Under the pieces are notes generated by a model. The model was not told where the DNA came from. It ran no database searches and worked only from the letters and a program-made list of their open reading frames with translations. The position numbers and the translations under genes are program-made. Shown piece by piece: positions 21,701 to 33,526 of a DNA stretch of 64,000 nt. This DNA comes from Colletotrichum lupini (lineage: Eukaryota; Ascomycota; Sordariomycetes; Glomerellales; Glomerellaceae), in the NCBI RefSeq assembly GCF_023278565.1, contig NC_064673.1, positions 930,001 through 994,000 on the forward strand, read 5' to 3'. Position 1 is the stretch's first letter, and every line of letters starts with the position of its first letter.

Positions 21701-24700
21701 AGTGTCCGAAACTACGTCCGGACCCACTCGTTATTTCCAGAATCGTACCAACTTCCGGCCTCCCAGAACATTACCAGCCCATCACAACACTCACATCATG
21801 ACCCTCTCCAGTTCTTTTCTTCTTCCACGCAGCCTCTCGAATGCTTTTGGCCCGAACCCGGCAACATAGCAGGGGCTCTCCATCTTCACCATCTTTTTTG
21901 ACGACAAGCGGACATAATCGGCTACGTAACTAGGCGTCATTTCCACTCATTCGGATCGTCCACGGCCGTAATCTGTGGCACGTCAGGCATACCTACTCCA
22001 TATGGGAAACTCCGTAATTGTGGCTAGTGAATACTAAAGATTCCTTTTTTTTCACATTGACTAAGTTCGGTTACAGAATTCAGCATGCGGCTTCTTATTA
22101 TTTTTTCGCCCCCATTCGTCCTTGCCTACCGCTCTCCGTACTTCTAGGTAGGCATAGGCTCTAGCCTCTCGCCTACGGTCTCGCCCTTCCCCTCCTTCCT
22201 CTCCGCCCCGCCGGTACCTCGCTCCGAGAACTGGACCCTCGGTCAGCGGGCCCTGGCACACGTCGGATAAGACGTGCCCTGGATCTGTGGTGTCTGTGCA
22301 CCCGCAAACTCTTGGCATTCTGACGGACTCGCGGATGCGTTCCGTTGCTGCGAAGCTCATGCAGTAGCCCTGCTCTTGCTACCTTTGTTCCTCTCCGCCC
22401 ATGCCGCCAACGCGTGGTCGCTATTGTGGATGCCGCATCCATGAGCCTGATGAAGACGACTGTTGAAACACACCTCCGGATCGTCACCCCGGCCCCCCCC
22501 ATCGATCTCGAAAGGCTTCGCAACCTGTCAGCATCGGAACGGATATCTCCATACGGGCGCCTGCCATACTTATATAATTTCACCAACGCCGGCCGACAAC
22601 GAGCACAAACAGGTTTTGGTCCTTGGAAGATATGTGTATCAAAGTTCGCCATTGAGTCTTGACAGCATGGCCTGGTGTCAACGACGACCAGACCGGCTGC
22701 GACCAGTTCTAAATGCCTAGCATGCAACGACATGTCATCCAAGAAAAGAAAATCTGGGGAGAATACGTCTCGGCAGCAGTCTCTGCTGGGGAGCGCAATT
22801 GCCACGATTACGCGCCATCCGAGACCCTTTTCACCGCATGTTTTGCCCAACAGCCACTGGACCGTGGACGGCTATCGGAGCTCCTCCGTTGGTCCGCTGC
22901 CCACCAGAACTCCTTTCGGCTGTCGCCTCTCTAACCAGCGCATTCTTCCCTTCCTTCCTTCCTTCCTTCAAGGCTTTGAGTCGCTTTGACCAACGGGTCA
23001 GCCAACTCATGATGGCTTTCTTCCAAAGTTCCTCTACCATCACCTTCTCAAAATCGACTTTTCCTATGTAATAGGATATTGACATCTGCCTGGCTTTCGT
23101 ACACAAGGTACCTGATTCTTGCTTGCTCGAACCGGTGCTTGCAAACTCGGTACCGTACGTCAGCTGAAACCCAGAGAGCGGCATTGTAGCAGTCATATCA
23201 CAATTTCGGTATGCTACCTCCATTCGGTATCGAGCTCGGCGTAAATGCTATGTTTTGACTGAAGAGATGCCGGGGTTGGACTTGATCCGAATTTGCTTTG
23301 ATTGAGTTGTTATCGACGAAATGGACAGCTCTTATTCGCCTGGCTCCACGTCTCTAGACACTGATCTCAAGCTATGTGCCTGCAGGGCAATATCGCGGGG
23401 ACACCGTCCCAGAGCTCCACGTTTAGGCCTCTCGCCTCTGCCTTACAACGGAGCCCCAAATGACTATGATGGCAAGTTTGATAGACAAGATCTCCCGGCT
23501 TGTCAATCAGGAAGGTGATTCTCGGGCTGGGGAAGAACATCTCCCCACATCACGAACTTCGGGCCGCTGAGGCCTCAACCAGCCGCTGACAAACGGAGGA
23601 AATGTATCCTTCAGCCGAGAATCCTCATCGTTCCCACGTTTCTCACTACGCCTCGTCGTGAGATACCGGGGCCGAGAAAATTGCAAATTCCGGAATGCTG
23701 ACCATCGTTCGCTGTGGCGACATGTTTCCGTACTTCAATACGTGCTATACCGAGCAAGACGTTAGAGCCGGCATTCGAATTGCTGACGGCTTGGATGGAA
23801 GGCATGTTGTCTGGTACTGGATTTCTTAATTGAGCCCGCGAGGTCCGGCAACTCCTTTGAATGATTAAATCCCCGAGGAGAAAAGGAGGCATTATTCGAA
23901 CATTTCCGCACTTTCATTAAAGTTCCCACTTCACAATCTCATAAACAAGAAAGACAGTACCACGAAACATCGCACAATATTTTGTGTCGTAGAACAACGA
24001 CACTGGAGGAACAAAAAGGTAAGCTAAGAATAAACACCAGTAGAATACTGATAACAAGGAGCCACGCCTCATCCGTGCGTACTTAGAGAGGAGCAATTCG
24101 GTGAGCGCTCTCTCTCCCCCATTTTTCGGGACAGGGCTCAGAGAAATGAACAGTCAATCTCCTGGTCACTGACGATACAATTCCAGATGACCACAGCAAG
24201 CAGCATGAATTGTTGTGGTGTGAACTTGGGAGGAATCCAAACACTCGCCAGCAATAGGGCCTACTTGAATTACTGCCCTGCTTTGAGCTATGGCAATTTT
24301 ACCAAGTCATGAAACGGTCGTTACCAACACATACCCACACGACAGCCTCACTCGAGAAACGCTATGGAGGTCGGAGCTCCCGGCCTCCGAACAGCATCGA
24401 AGAAGTGTGCCAGGAAATCACTGGGGCTTGCTTTCGCCTCGCCACCTCGCTCTAGGATGGCTCGAAATTGGTCCATCAAGTTCCAGCCCAGCCATTGCGA
24501 TGGATGTGTTCCGAGGGCTGATTGGTGCTTTCCTTTGTTTGCCACCTATTCGCTCTTCGGAGACTCCCTTGAAATCAGTACCAATGGTTGTGGACATGAG
24601 CTTCTGTACCTTATCCAAGGTAACATGCTCTCTGCTGAACGAATACGCCGGACTTTGGGCTGTAGGCCGCGTCTGCGCACCCAAGTGTATTAGGACCTGA

Positions 24701-27490
24701 GAGGAATGTACTATACACGCTGTGGTAGTAAAGCAGCCAGTGTGGTCTTGCGTGTGGTCCTGCAAATGGCTGACGAGAAACGAGCTCGCTCGTTCGACCA
24801 CATGGCCTGGCCGCCGGGGTAACCTTGGAAACTTGAACCCCAGAATTCTCCCTCGCTTTTTGGAAAGGGAGTCTTGTGACTAAGAGTACGGTTAGCGTCC
24901 TGCACATCCACGAAATGCGCAGGATGTTGGTCATGAATTCCGTCGTCGACTTGAAGCATTCGTAAGACTCGGATCAGACGCGGGGCCACAGTCAACATAC
25001 GTCCAGGTCTCTGGACTCTTCTCTTTGCCTCCTCATATCGTGATCTAGATCTCGACGGTGAATACCAGAGTGATCCGAGGCTATAGCGTGCGATAGCCAA
25101 GGCTTTCTTCTCGAGGTCTGGGACAGTCTCTCCGTCTAGAATCGGTATCGGCCGCTCTCCCCCGCCTTTGGACACTTGCACTTACAGGCGTTTAGGTATC
25201 ACTACCCTACTCAGACATACCTCTGAGACCCGTCCCGGGATTCAGGATTTACTGATTTTCAAGCCCAACAACTTCTAGACTTTGGGCTAGCGAGGGTCGA
25301 AGCGGGCAGACCGCTTCCCAGACCACAGCCTTCGTTCTAGACACGAGGCGTTGTCAATCAGCTCAAGCTGCAATCTGCACAAGAGAGGATGCTTCAGTCA
25401 GCTCATTGTAAGAATGAAGGATCAGAATCAAGCCATAGGTATGCTTGTGACAAAGCAGAGCAATGACCCCCCTCTCAATGCCTCATTCTTCCTACTGCAT
25501 TAGTGATGTTGCACAGCGTTCGCGATGTTGTGCTGCGGCCTGTCCATCCGGCCAGCCCCTTTGCCGACCAAAGATCGGCGAGAGTGCGTTGAGTGCGTGG
25601 GTGCTTGGGGTGCCCCCCATCCCTTTCACTGCTTCCACAAGCCATATAGACGCGTCATTCGCGAGGGTCTGATGCACAAGACGGCGAAGCTCTTGCCTAG
25701 ACGGGCGCGATGTCGCAAAGAGCTGCAAAAGGTATGCTGGCTGGCTGGCTGGCGGGGCGCGGAAGGACCGCTGATTTTTGGAGGATCGAAACCTCGCAGT
25801 GGCCCCCCCTTTTCGCGAACCTATGTTTATGGCGTGGGCAGGCCCAGAGACAGGCTTTTCTCCCAATTTTAACTAAGATTGAAGAACGGGAGAATAGTGA
25901 TATGTGAGTAATGTTGTAAGTGTTCCATCCAACTGTGTAGCTTCACCTCTTGGACTTACGCAAATTAGGGTAAAAATAGATGAAGGAAAAGTTTGCTGGG
26001 GATTTTGAGTTGTCTTGGCCATTTTATGTATAAAAGGGTAATGTGGCTCTGAAAAGTCGGAGAGCATGTTACTCCCAGGCTCAACGGTACCGGATCTAGG
26101 GGCTATGAGGCTGGATCATGCCACGGAGGTTATAATTACCGCTGTCTTCTTTGAGGTAGCGAGACGAGCCGCGAGGACCTTTGGTCTTCACATTTCTATC
26201 CACATATACAGAAGGATGGTTATAGGTCTTGGGCGCAATGAAACTCGAACAGACTTGCCAGTGTTTGCTCCAGCATACTTGAGCAGGTAGATGACACGGA
26301 TCGAGGATCCCTGACCCGCCCCTCCCATTTCCTGGAAGCAAGCATATCCAGTAATCCCGGACTACATCGACATCCACAAAATGACAGTTCTTTGATCTAT
26401 AAAAACATAGAATTTCAACGCGACCATCTAACAATATGATGCAAGAATGAGTTACAGGCGGGTAGCTTGACTGGTAGCACAGGGAGTACTATGTATGTGT
26501 GAACAGAACTTAGATCGCTTGCCTCTCTCCCTGCCTTTGACCATAAGCGAGATGCGCCACAAGCGATACTAAGCAGTACATCATTTTGTCGATTCTTCAT
26601 TCGCGTCGTCTTGTTGTTTAACATTTTTCCCAGCGAACCTTGGTCGAGGTAAGCTCGCTTTCCTGAACAAAAAGGCTTAGGATGATATGATGCATGTACT
26701 TAAAGTCCGCTTCTCAAAAAGAAACGTTTTACATATGAGTGAAATCATAAAGATATGGGCAGGCTAGATGGAACACTCGTTCCCTGGTTGCTCGTCGGCG
26801 TCTTTATGGAATCTGCTTGATGAGCTGTCGTGAATAACACGGTTATTTTGCCTATCTCGATTCCTTCGAGACGATATGCAATTAGACAAAGTTCAGGGTA
26901 AATGAGAAAGGAAGACCACCAAAGAAACATCTAGCACTTTGAGCAATACTTCCAATTCGTTTTTGGCCAGTGCCAATCCTCTCCTCAGATGAAAGCTCGG
27001 GAGGAAACAGACGAACTGGAAGTCAGATCATGGCCTGAGCGTCACCCTTAGGAACCTCACCTTCGGTGAGCAGTCAGCCAGTCAGTCTGACCGAAGTCGG
27101 CATGGTCCGGAATTCGGCATCTTTCGGCTTCCCCACCATCGAATTTACGGCGGATAGAGGCATCAGGGCCTCTTATAGGTTCTCCACCGTCTCTCCAGTG
27201 CTAGTGTCAATTCGGGCGCCAGTTGTGAGAGCCGGCCCGCGGGCAGGCAATAGCGTCATTTTCTCCGGTATCTTTTACCGGCCGACCAGTCTATTTTTGT
27301 TGATTTCACACACACCTTCAATCCCACGAGACATCTCCGAAGCCGCTTGGTTGTGTCCCCAAAACACTGCGACAACGATCATCTCACAGCGCGCGCATGC
27401 TTGCAACATGCATTGTTCTTGTTAATACCCCTAGACTTTTTTTTTCTCCATTTGACTTTTGTTCACCTTGGTCCCTCTTGACCAGCCACC
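18718..27490. other. Large gene-free stretch (about 8.8 kb)
   Basis: No convincing gene was found on either strand. The longest open frames lack an ATG start or recognisable sequence. Base composition is not strongly AT-rich, so heavy repeat-induced mutation is not evident by eye. It contains a (GGAAAT)-type repeat at 20821-20842, a CTTC repeat at 22948-22969, TACTCCGTAC at 21411-21420, and AGGTA/TACCT motifs near 21.24-21.31 and 23.1 kb. The right end is the AFG1 upstream region. Non-coding RNA genes or a diverged pseudogene cannot be excluded. Confidence 0.45.
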
Positions 27491-29359
27491 ATGCGCCGTG
27501 CAGCTGCATCCTCACTTCCCCTCCGCATAGTGGGCGCATCGCTCAACGGCTCTGCCGCCCGAACCCGAGGCATCACAGACCAGGCCGTCAACCGACGCTC
27601 CCTTTGCACAACTTGCCTTGCTAATAGACACAACACAAGCGCTGGAAGGTTGCGTCCGTTACCGAGTATCCTTACGCAACAAACCGGAAATGGGGGCCAG
27701 AGGAGGACGGCTTCGGCGGTAGCGACAGCAACAGAGGGAAACAGGGGTAGGGAACCAGAATCGCGAAAACAGTTTGGTGGCGCAAGGGGGGCTAATGAGA
27801 AGGCAGCTGCAAAAGATGAACACGGCCCGATACAAGAATACGACCGCCGAGTCGACAACGGCATTTTGCGCAACGACGAGCATCAGAGGGGCAAGTTTGC
27901 GCTCCCAGGAGCTGACATTGGCAGGGGGGGAGAATCACATGCTGACGAGGGACAGGTATCATTCAGAGCCTCCAGCACCTCCACGACGAGCTGGTCAACT
28001 ACCATGCGCCCGAAGTGAAGCAGCCGACTCTCGAGTCCATCAAGCCCGCAAAGTCAATGTTCGGATCCTGGTTCGGCGGGGGAAAGGCTGCCGAGGCTGC
28101 AATAGGAGCGATCCCGAGCAACTTGCCCCGCGGGCTGTACCTCTTTGGCGATGTCGGTAGCGGCAAGACGATGCTCATGGATCTGTTTTACGACACGCTG
28201 CCGAGCTCAGTCAAGACCAAGACGCGTATCCACTTCCACAACTTCATGCAGGATGTCCACAAGCGGCTACACAAGATGAAGATGCAGCACGGCAACGACG
28301 TCGACGCCGTTCCCTTTGTGGCAGCGCAGATCGCGGCGCAGGGCAACGTTCTCTGTTTCGACGAGTTTCAGTGTACCGACGTGGCAGACGCCATGATTCT
28401 GAGAAGGTGAGCTAGAAAGGGAAACCGCGCGCGAAGAGGGAACACTGTCGCAAACTGACACACCGGGGGGCAGGCTACTAGAAGCGCTCATGTCACATGG
28501 CGTCGTACTGGTCACGACATCGAACCGACACCCCGACGAACTCTACAAGAACGGCATCCAGCGAGAATCCTTCATCCCCGCGATCAAGCTGCTCAAGAGC
28601 AGGCTCCACGTCATCAACCTGGACTCCCCGACAGACTACCGCAAGATCCCGAGACCGCCCTCGGGCGTGTACCACACCCCGCTCGACGCGCACGCGACCT
28701 CCCACGCCGAGAAGTGGTTCCGCTTCCTCGGCGACCCGGAGAACCCGGAGCCGCACCCGGAGGTGCAGAACGTCTGGGGCCGCGAGATCCACGTGCCGCG
28801 CGTGAGCGGCCGCTGCGCGTGGTTCACATTTGACGAGCTCATCGGCAAGGCCACGTCGGCGGCGGACTACCTCGAGCTGGTGCGCAACTACGACGCCTTT
28901 GTCATCACCGACTGTCCCGGCATGACGTACCGCCAGCGCGACCTCGCCCGACGCTTCATCACCTTCATCGACGCCGTGTATGAGTCGCACGCGAAGCTGG
29001 TGCTGACGACGGAGAAGCCGCTGACGGAGCTGTTCGTCTCCCGCGCCGAGCTGGAGGAGTCGTTGGAGAAGCAAGGGAAGAAGGACGAGGCCGGACAGCA
29101 GCAGAGCGGTGGTGATACCGCGGCGGCGACGCATCTCCTGGAGGACCTGGACCATAATATTGATTCCATCAAGGGCATGTCGGGCCTGTTCTCGGGAGAC
29201 GAGGAGGCGTTTGCGTTTGCGCGCGCGCTGTCGCGTCTGAGTCACATGGGCAGCAAGGAGTGGGTTGAGCGCGGTATGGGGTTGGAGCAGCAGGGCGGCA
29301 AGAAGGAGCGCGACGACTGGGCCAAGGTCCGGAGTCGGCAGATGGAGGACAGCATGTAG
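27491..29359 (+). CDS. AFG1: AFG1-family mitochondrial AAA-type ATPase
   Basis: An AFG1/LACE1-type P-loop ATPase of about 578 residues. The family acts at the mitochondrial inner membrane in quality control and turnover of respiratory-chain subunits. The N-terminal ~100 residues are Arg/Ala/Ser-rich without early acids ([15 protein letters not shown]), consistent with a mitochondrial targeting sequence. [18 protein letters not shown] is the family's conserved start. Walker A GDVGSGKT is at about residues 198-205 and Walker B VLCFDEFQ at about 265-272. A TTSNR sensor-like motif follows. Exons are 27491-27890, 27956-28406 and 28474-29359. The first intron has a GC donor (G|GCAAGT) and a GACAG acceptor; this junction restores the conserved RGIIQSLQ. 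An acidic, Gln-rich insertion lies near residues 430-450. The gene is convergent with the DUF1295-like gene. Confidence 0.92.
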
Positions 29360-29806
29360 AAGCGAGCGTTGTTTTAACGTCAGAGGGAAAGCATTTTACC
29401 CCGTTTGGCCGTCCCCTTTTTGACTGGGTTGCTGCCAGCTTTGGGCTGCGTCATGGCTGTAGCTGTTGGGAAAAGAGGGCTCACTTGTTTCTTATATGTT
29501 ACCCGTCCGGGGTATCTAGGTGGTGGCATGCGCCAACGGCCCCCTTTTCGTCTTTTCATGAGCATTGGGTTCGTTTATGATGCTACGGCAGGACTGCATT
29601 ACGGGAAACTCGCATATCTTGGCCGAAAGGTCTATGTATATAAACCAGCCTCGTTCAAGACATGATTCTTCGGCTCAGTCAAGACAACACATCTCGATGA
29701 TCGGGATTCATTTCAGACTCTCATCATTTGGCCATGCTTGTTCCCAGAAGGCCACCAGCGATTGCATATGTGGGAAAAGTATTATGATAGTACCATCTAC
29801 GGCAAA
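29360..29806. other. Convergent 3' region
   Basis: This stretch lies between the AFG1 stop and the stop of the opposing membrane-protein gene. No gene is seen; it should carry both 3' UTRs. Confidence 0.6.
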
Positions 29807-30625
29807 CTAGTAAATACCGGGAAGCAGAACCCAGGGCACTTCCCTCTTGAAGTCAACCCACTGCTCGCCGTACCGCTTGGAGCAGTACTCATTCAACGCC
29901 GGCACGCCGCGCGTGAGGAAGTCCACCGCCTGCCACACGCCCATGATCGTACCCCCGATGAAGCCTGACGCCGCCATGCAGTACCCCGCCCTCCAGAGCG
30001 CGTACCCGCCGTAGTTGATGTGCCGCGCCAGCTTCCAGAGCCCGCCGCGCATGACCTTGCCCTTGTTCTCGGGCCGGGCCTTGAACTGCTTGCGCTGCCA
30101 CTCGGACGCCGTCTCGAGGAACATGCCGACGCCGTAGAGGACGCTTCCCAGGACGACCTGGTAGGGGAGAGAGGTACCCGGGAAGTCGCGCGGGGAGGTC
30201 AGGACGGAGGTGGACGCCGCGAGGAGGAGCAGGGAGTTTGCGCTGTTGACGAGGGTGTTGTAGAAGCTCACGCCAACAGCGGAGGACGGCGGGAATTCCT
30301 CGGCGGAGATGCCGACGAGCCAGTAGGCTTGTTTGACGAAGGAGCCGACGGACATGCCGAGGAGGATGAGGTGCGGCAGCGGCAGGTGGAGGTCGTCGAG
30401 GATGGCGACGCCCGTGGTGGAGAGGGCAGCTACGTTGAGGGGGATGGTGTTGATGCCGATTTTGGCGAGGGCGGCGGCGCCCCAGCCGCCGGCGACGAGC
30501 TTGTATTGGAAGAAGGGGTCGAGACCGCGGAGGCCGAGGAAGGTGAGGGTTCCTGGCACATTGGACTTTTTGACGCCGCGCTTGATGAGGTCGAAGCTTG
30601 GCTTCTCGGATTTGGAGGCCGCCAT
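29807..30625 (-). CDS. DUF1295 / steroid-5-alpha-reductase-like membrane protein
   Basis: A 272-residue single-exon multi-pass membrane protein. Hydrophobic segments are visible around LVAGGWGAAALAKIG, LPHLILLGMSVGSF, SLLLLAASTSVL and YQVVLGSVLYGVGMF. The C-terminal half carries the features of DUF1295 and related steroid-reductase/ICMT-like enzymes: a charged cytosolic helix (ASEWQRKQFKARPENKGKV), then GLWKLARHINYGGYALWR, and a terminal Y-G-E-Q-W-x-D-F-K-R-E-V-P block. NADPH- or SAM-dependent chemistry on lipids is typical of the superfamily, but the substrate is unknown. I chose the ATG at 30625; the frame extends upstream only to a TTG. It is divergent from the aminopeptidase gene with about 1.6 kb between them. 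Confidence 0.82.
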   Translation of the reverse strand: MAASKSEKPSFDLIKRGVKKSNVPGTLTFLGLRGLDPFFQYKLVAGGWGAAALAKIGINTIPLNVAALSTTGVAILDDLHLPLPHLILLGMSVGSFVKQAYWLVGISAEEFPPSSAVGVSFYNTLVNSANSLLLLAASTSVLTSPRDFPGTSLPYQVVLGSVLYGVGMFLETASEWQRKQFKARPENKGKVMRGGLWKLARHINYGGYALWRAGYCMAASGFIGGTIMGVWQAVDFLTRGVPALNEYCSKRYGEQWVDFKREVPWVLLPGIY

Positions 30626-32202
30626 CTTAGAAGGCAGCACTCGTTTCGTGCGCGATTGAGCTTGGATGGATGTGGTGCTGGTGTGTGAGATGGCTAGATT
30701 CAAGAGATGTGGTCGAGATATATCGTGAGCCTACCTAGCTTGGCTCACAAGGTCGGACGAATGCAGGAGGAACACATGCAGGTCATCTCACTAGGAATGC
30801 GCGCCGGCTGCAACCGGCGCTTTATACACGCGGCGGGGATGTGCTTGGGGAACCTGCGGTTGCTCCCCTCATGATATCATTTACTGCCTGAGGATGGCAA
30901 AGTAACAGGTCCAAGCCCGGCGTCTGTTCGCCCATTAAACGTTGTCGGGGGTTCGGGACAGCACTCCATGTTGTAAGGTAGCGGCTGTCGATGTTTGGTG
31001 TTCAGACGAGCTTAAAGAGGTAAGTCGGTACCGGTGTCCGATGAGCACCGAAGCTCCACACGAACGGGACGACGGGCAGGCTTGGAAACGGGTGGTACCG
31101 TGTGTGTCTTTTCATGCTGAAAAACCCACCAAGCGATCAATTTTGGGCTACGGGTCTAGAGATCTTACGACAGAATTTTCAGCATCTTTTGGGTAAGTAG
31201 TCAAGGTATCCTACGAGTGCCTACTAAGTACAGAGAGGCCCCGCGATCCTCCAACGGACCAGACGCCGAGTCCGAGACGTTATGGGGCACGTAGACCCGC
31301 TCCGACACGCTCCAGCATCCGTCAGCAGTAAGTGCCGGTAGCCCAGTGCGATGCGGAATTGGGCTTCCCCAGGCGCCAACCCAAGTACATGCGACCACAC
31401 CCGCTGGAGAACTCGAGATCCCGTCCGCTCTCTCCTAGATAAACCGGCGAGGGCCAGAGTAGTAGTCGGGTCGGAGACGACCGGCGAATGCCTGGTGTTG
31501 CATGTATTCCTCTTTGCTTTTTGGCGGGAGGCGATGAAGAATCTCAGGGTGACTGATGGCTAAGCATGATCACAAGGTGCCCGCATTGATTGGCTCGCTG
31601 AGACGAAAGTTGCTCATAAAGGTAAGCCTTAAGGTACCTACCTACCTTGGAGCTTTCCATCGGGTCGCCCGAATACCTTGGGGGTCCGCCTAAAACAGAA
31701 GGGTAAGAACCCACGTTGCCTGCAGGAAACATGCTGCGAAACAGCGAGGTTGAGTCTTTTAAGGAACCCGTCAACAATGTTATAGCAGTGGCAACTTTAC
31801 ATAACTGTGTGTTGCCAGATGAAGGGGAAGGAAACCGTTAAGTCAGGTACCTACTGCATGGGAGCTGGATGATTAGGTAAGGCATCTCATCTGTTCCGGT
31901 CTTACGGACATCCGAGGTACGTACCTAAGGCAAGGTACCCGCTTGCAAGCATTGGTGGCGTGCCAGGCACCCAGGCAACCCGCGGGGAATGTGTGAGGAT
32001 GGATTCGAGACAGGGGAGCTTGCCGAGCTGTCGCAGACCTGCTGACGCTTAGCTACCTTATCTTATCTAGGCACCTATCACTGCTGCCGACATGACGCCA
32101 GCCATCTTCCCGTCCCCTTCAACAACATCCACCTGAGTACCTTACATACCTCCCACATCATCCTCAGATTGTATCATCACCAACCCATACTTTTCATTCA
32201 AG
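30626..32202. other. Divergent promoter region with palindromic AGGTACCT motifs
   Basis: No gene is supported. Several AAGGTACCTA, AGGTACGTACCTAAGG and AAGGTACCC blocks cluster at 31.63-31.65, 31.84-31.85, 31.91-31.94, 32.05 and 32.14 kb, upstream of the aminopeptidase gene. Similar blocks recur upstream of other genes in the window. Confidence 0.55.
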
Positions 32203-33526
32203 ATGAAGGTCGCCAAAGCTTTGCCTCTTGCAGTGCTGGCCCACTCGGTCAGCGCTCGCTTTGTTGCTGAGGAGGAGATCAACCGTGTCCAGCTGTATCC
32301 CGCCGGCTCCGAGCCCGAGAAGTACCTGATCGAACTCGCCCCAGGCAACACTCGCTGGGTGACTGAGGAGGAGAAGTGGGAGCTTCGCAGAGTACGATTC
32401 CCCTCATCACCGCTCCTTTTATTTGCAGAAGTGCTGACATGACGCCTCGCAGAACGGAAACCGCTTCTTCGATATCACCGACCACAAGGAATTCGGTGCA
32501 AACCGCCTCCACACCAAGACGAAGAAGAGCGTCTTCCCCGAGAAGTGTCGCCTCCAGGACAAGGTTAAGCCTCTCATCAAGGACCTTGACAAGAAGGAGA
32601 TCCAGACCAACCTGGAAAAATTCACGAGCTTCCACACCCGCTACTTCAAGTCCGACTATGGCCGCCAGTCTTCCGAATGGCTTCTGGCAAAGCTGAACAC
32701 CATCATCAAGGACGCTGGTGCCGACAAGCACGTCTACGCCGAGGCCTTCCCCCACACCTGGCAACAGAGCTCCATCATTGTCACCATCCCGGGCAAGTCT
32801 AACAGCACCGTCGTCATCGGTGCGCACCAGGATTCCATCAACCTGTGGCTGCCTTCCATTCTCGCCGCGCCCGGTGCCGATGACGATGGCAGTGGTTCCA
32901 TGACCATTCTCGAGGCTTTCCGCACCCTCCTTAAGTCCAAGGATGTCATTTCTGGCAAGGCTGACAACACCATCGAGTTCCACTGGTACAGCGCCGAGGA
33001 GGGCGGTCTGCTTGGTAGCCAGGCCATTTTCTCGTCCTACGAGCAGGATGGACGCGACATCAAGGCCATGCTCCAGCAGGACATGACTGGATTTGTTCAA
33101 GGAACGCTCGATGCTGGAAAGCCTGAGAGCGTCGGTGTCATTACCGACTTTGTTGATCCCGGCTTGACCGGCTTCATCAAGAAGGTCATCGTCGAGGTAA
33201 GTCAAAATGAACCCCATAGTTGCTGGCACGAGCTTGTACTCACATAACTGCAGTACTGCAAGGTTCCCTACGTCGAGACCAAGTGTGGATACGCCTGCTC
33301 CGACCATGCCTCTGCAAGCAAGGCTGGCTACCCCTCCGCCTTCGTGATCGAGTCTGCCTTCGAGGACTCTGACAAGCACATTCACAGCACCGATGACAAC
33401 ATTAAGTACTTGTCGTTTGACCACATGCTTGAGCACGCCAAGATGACTCTTGGCCTCGTGTACGAGCTTGGCTTCACCGACTTCGCCGCTCTGGAGAAGC
33501 AAGGCCAGGTTTCCGAGGAGTTGTAA
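32203..33526 (+). CDS. lap1: Secreted M28-family leucine aminopeptidase
   Basis: A zinc exopeptidase that removes N-terminal residues, often Leu, from peptides in the secretory pathway or medium. Exons are 32203-32391, 32453-33196 and 33254-33526, giving 401 residues. A signal peptide ([18 protein letters not shown]) is followed by an ~80-residue propeptide typical of fungal Lap1. The two-zinc site is intact: H188 in GAHQDS, the D206-D208 cluster in GADDDGSG, catalytic and ligand Glu245/Glu246 in [11 protein letters not shown]273 in QQDMTGF, and H329 in CSDHASASK. Cys residues in [18 protein letters not shown] suggest a disulfide as in bacterial M28 aminopeptidases. Length matches Aspergillus-type Lap1 enzymes. 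Palindromic AGGTACCT blocks lie upstream. Confidence 0.92.

Noticed and set aside
22173..22850. 225-codon minus-strand frame
   Set aside because: It starts with TTG, is Arg-rich late in the frame, overlaps competing frames on the plus strand, and has no recognisable motif.
24711..25181. 156-codon minus-strand frame
   Set aside because: It starts with GTG, has no ATG at its head, and was not recognised; kept as non-coding.
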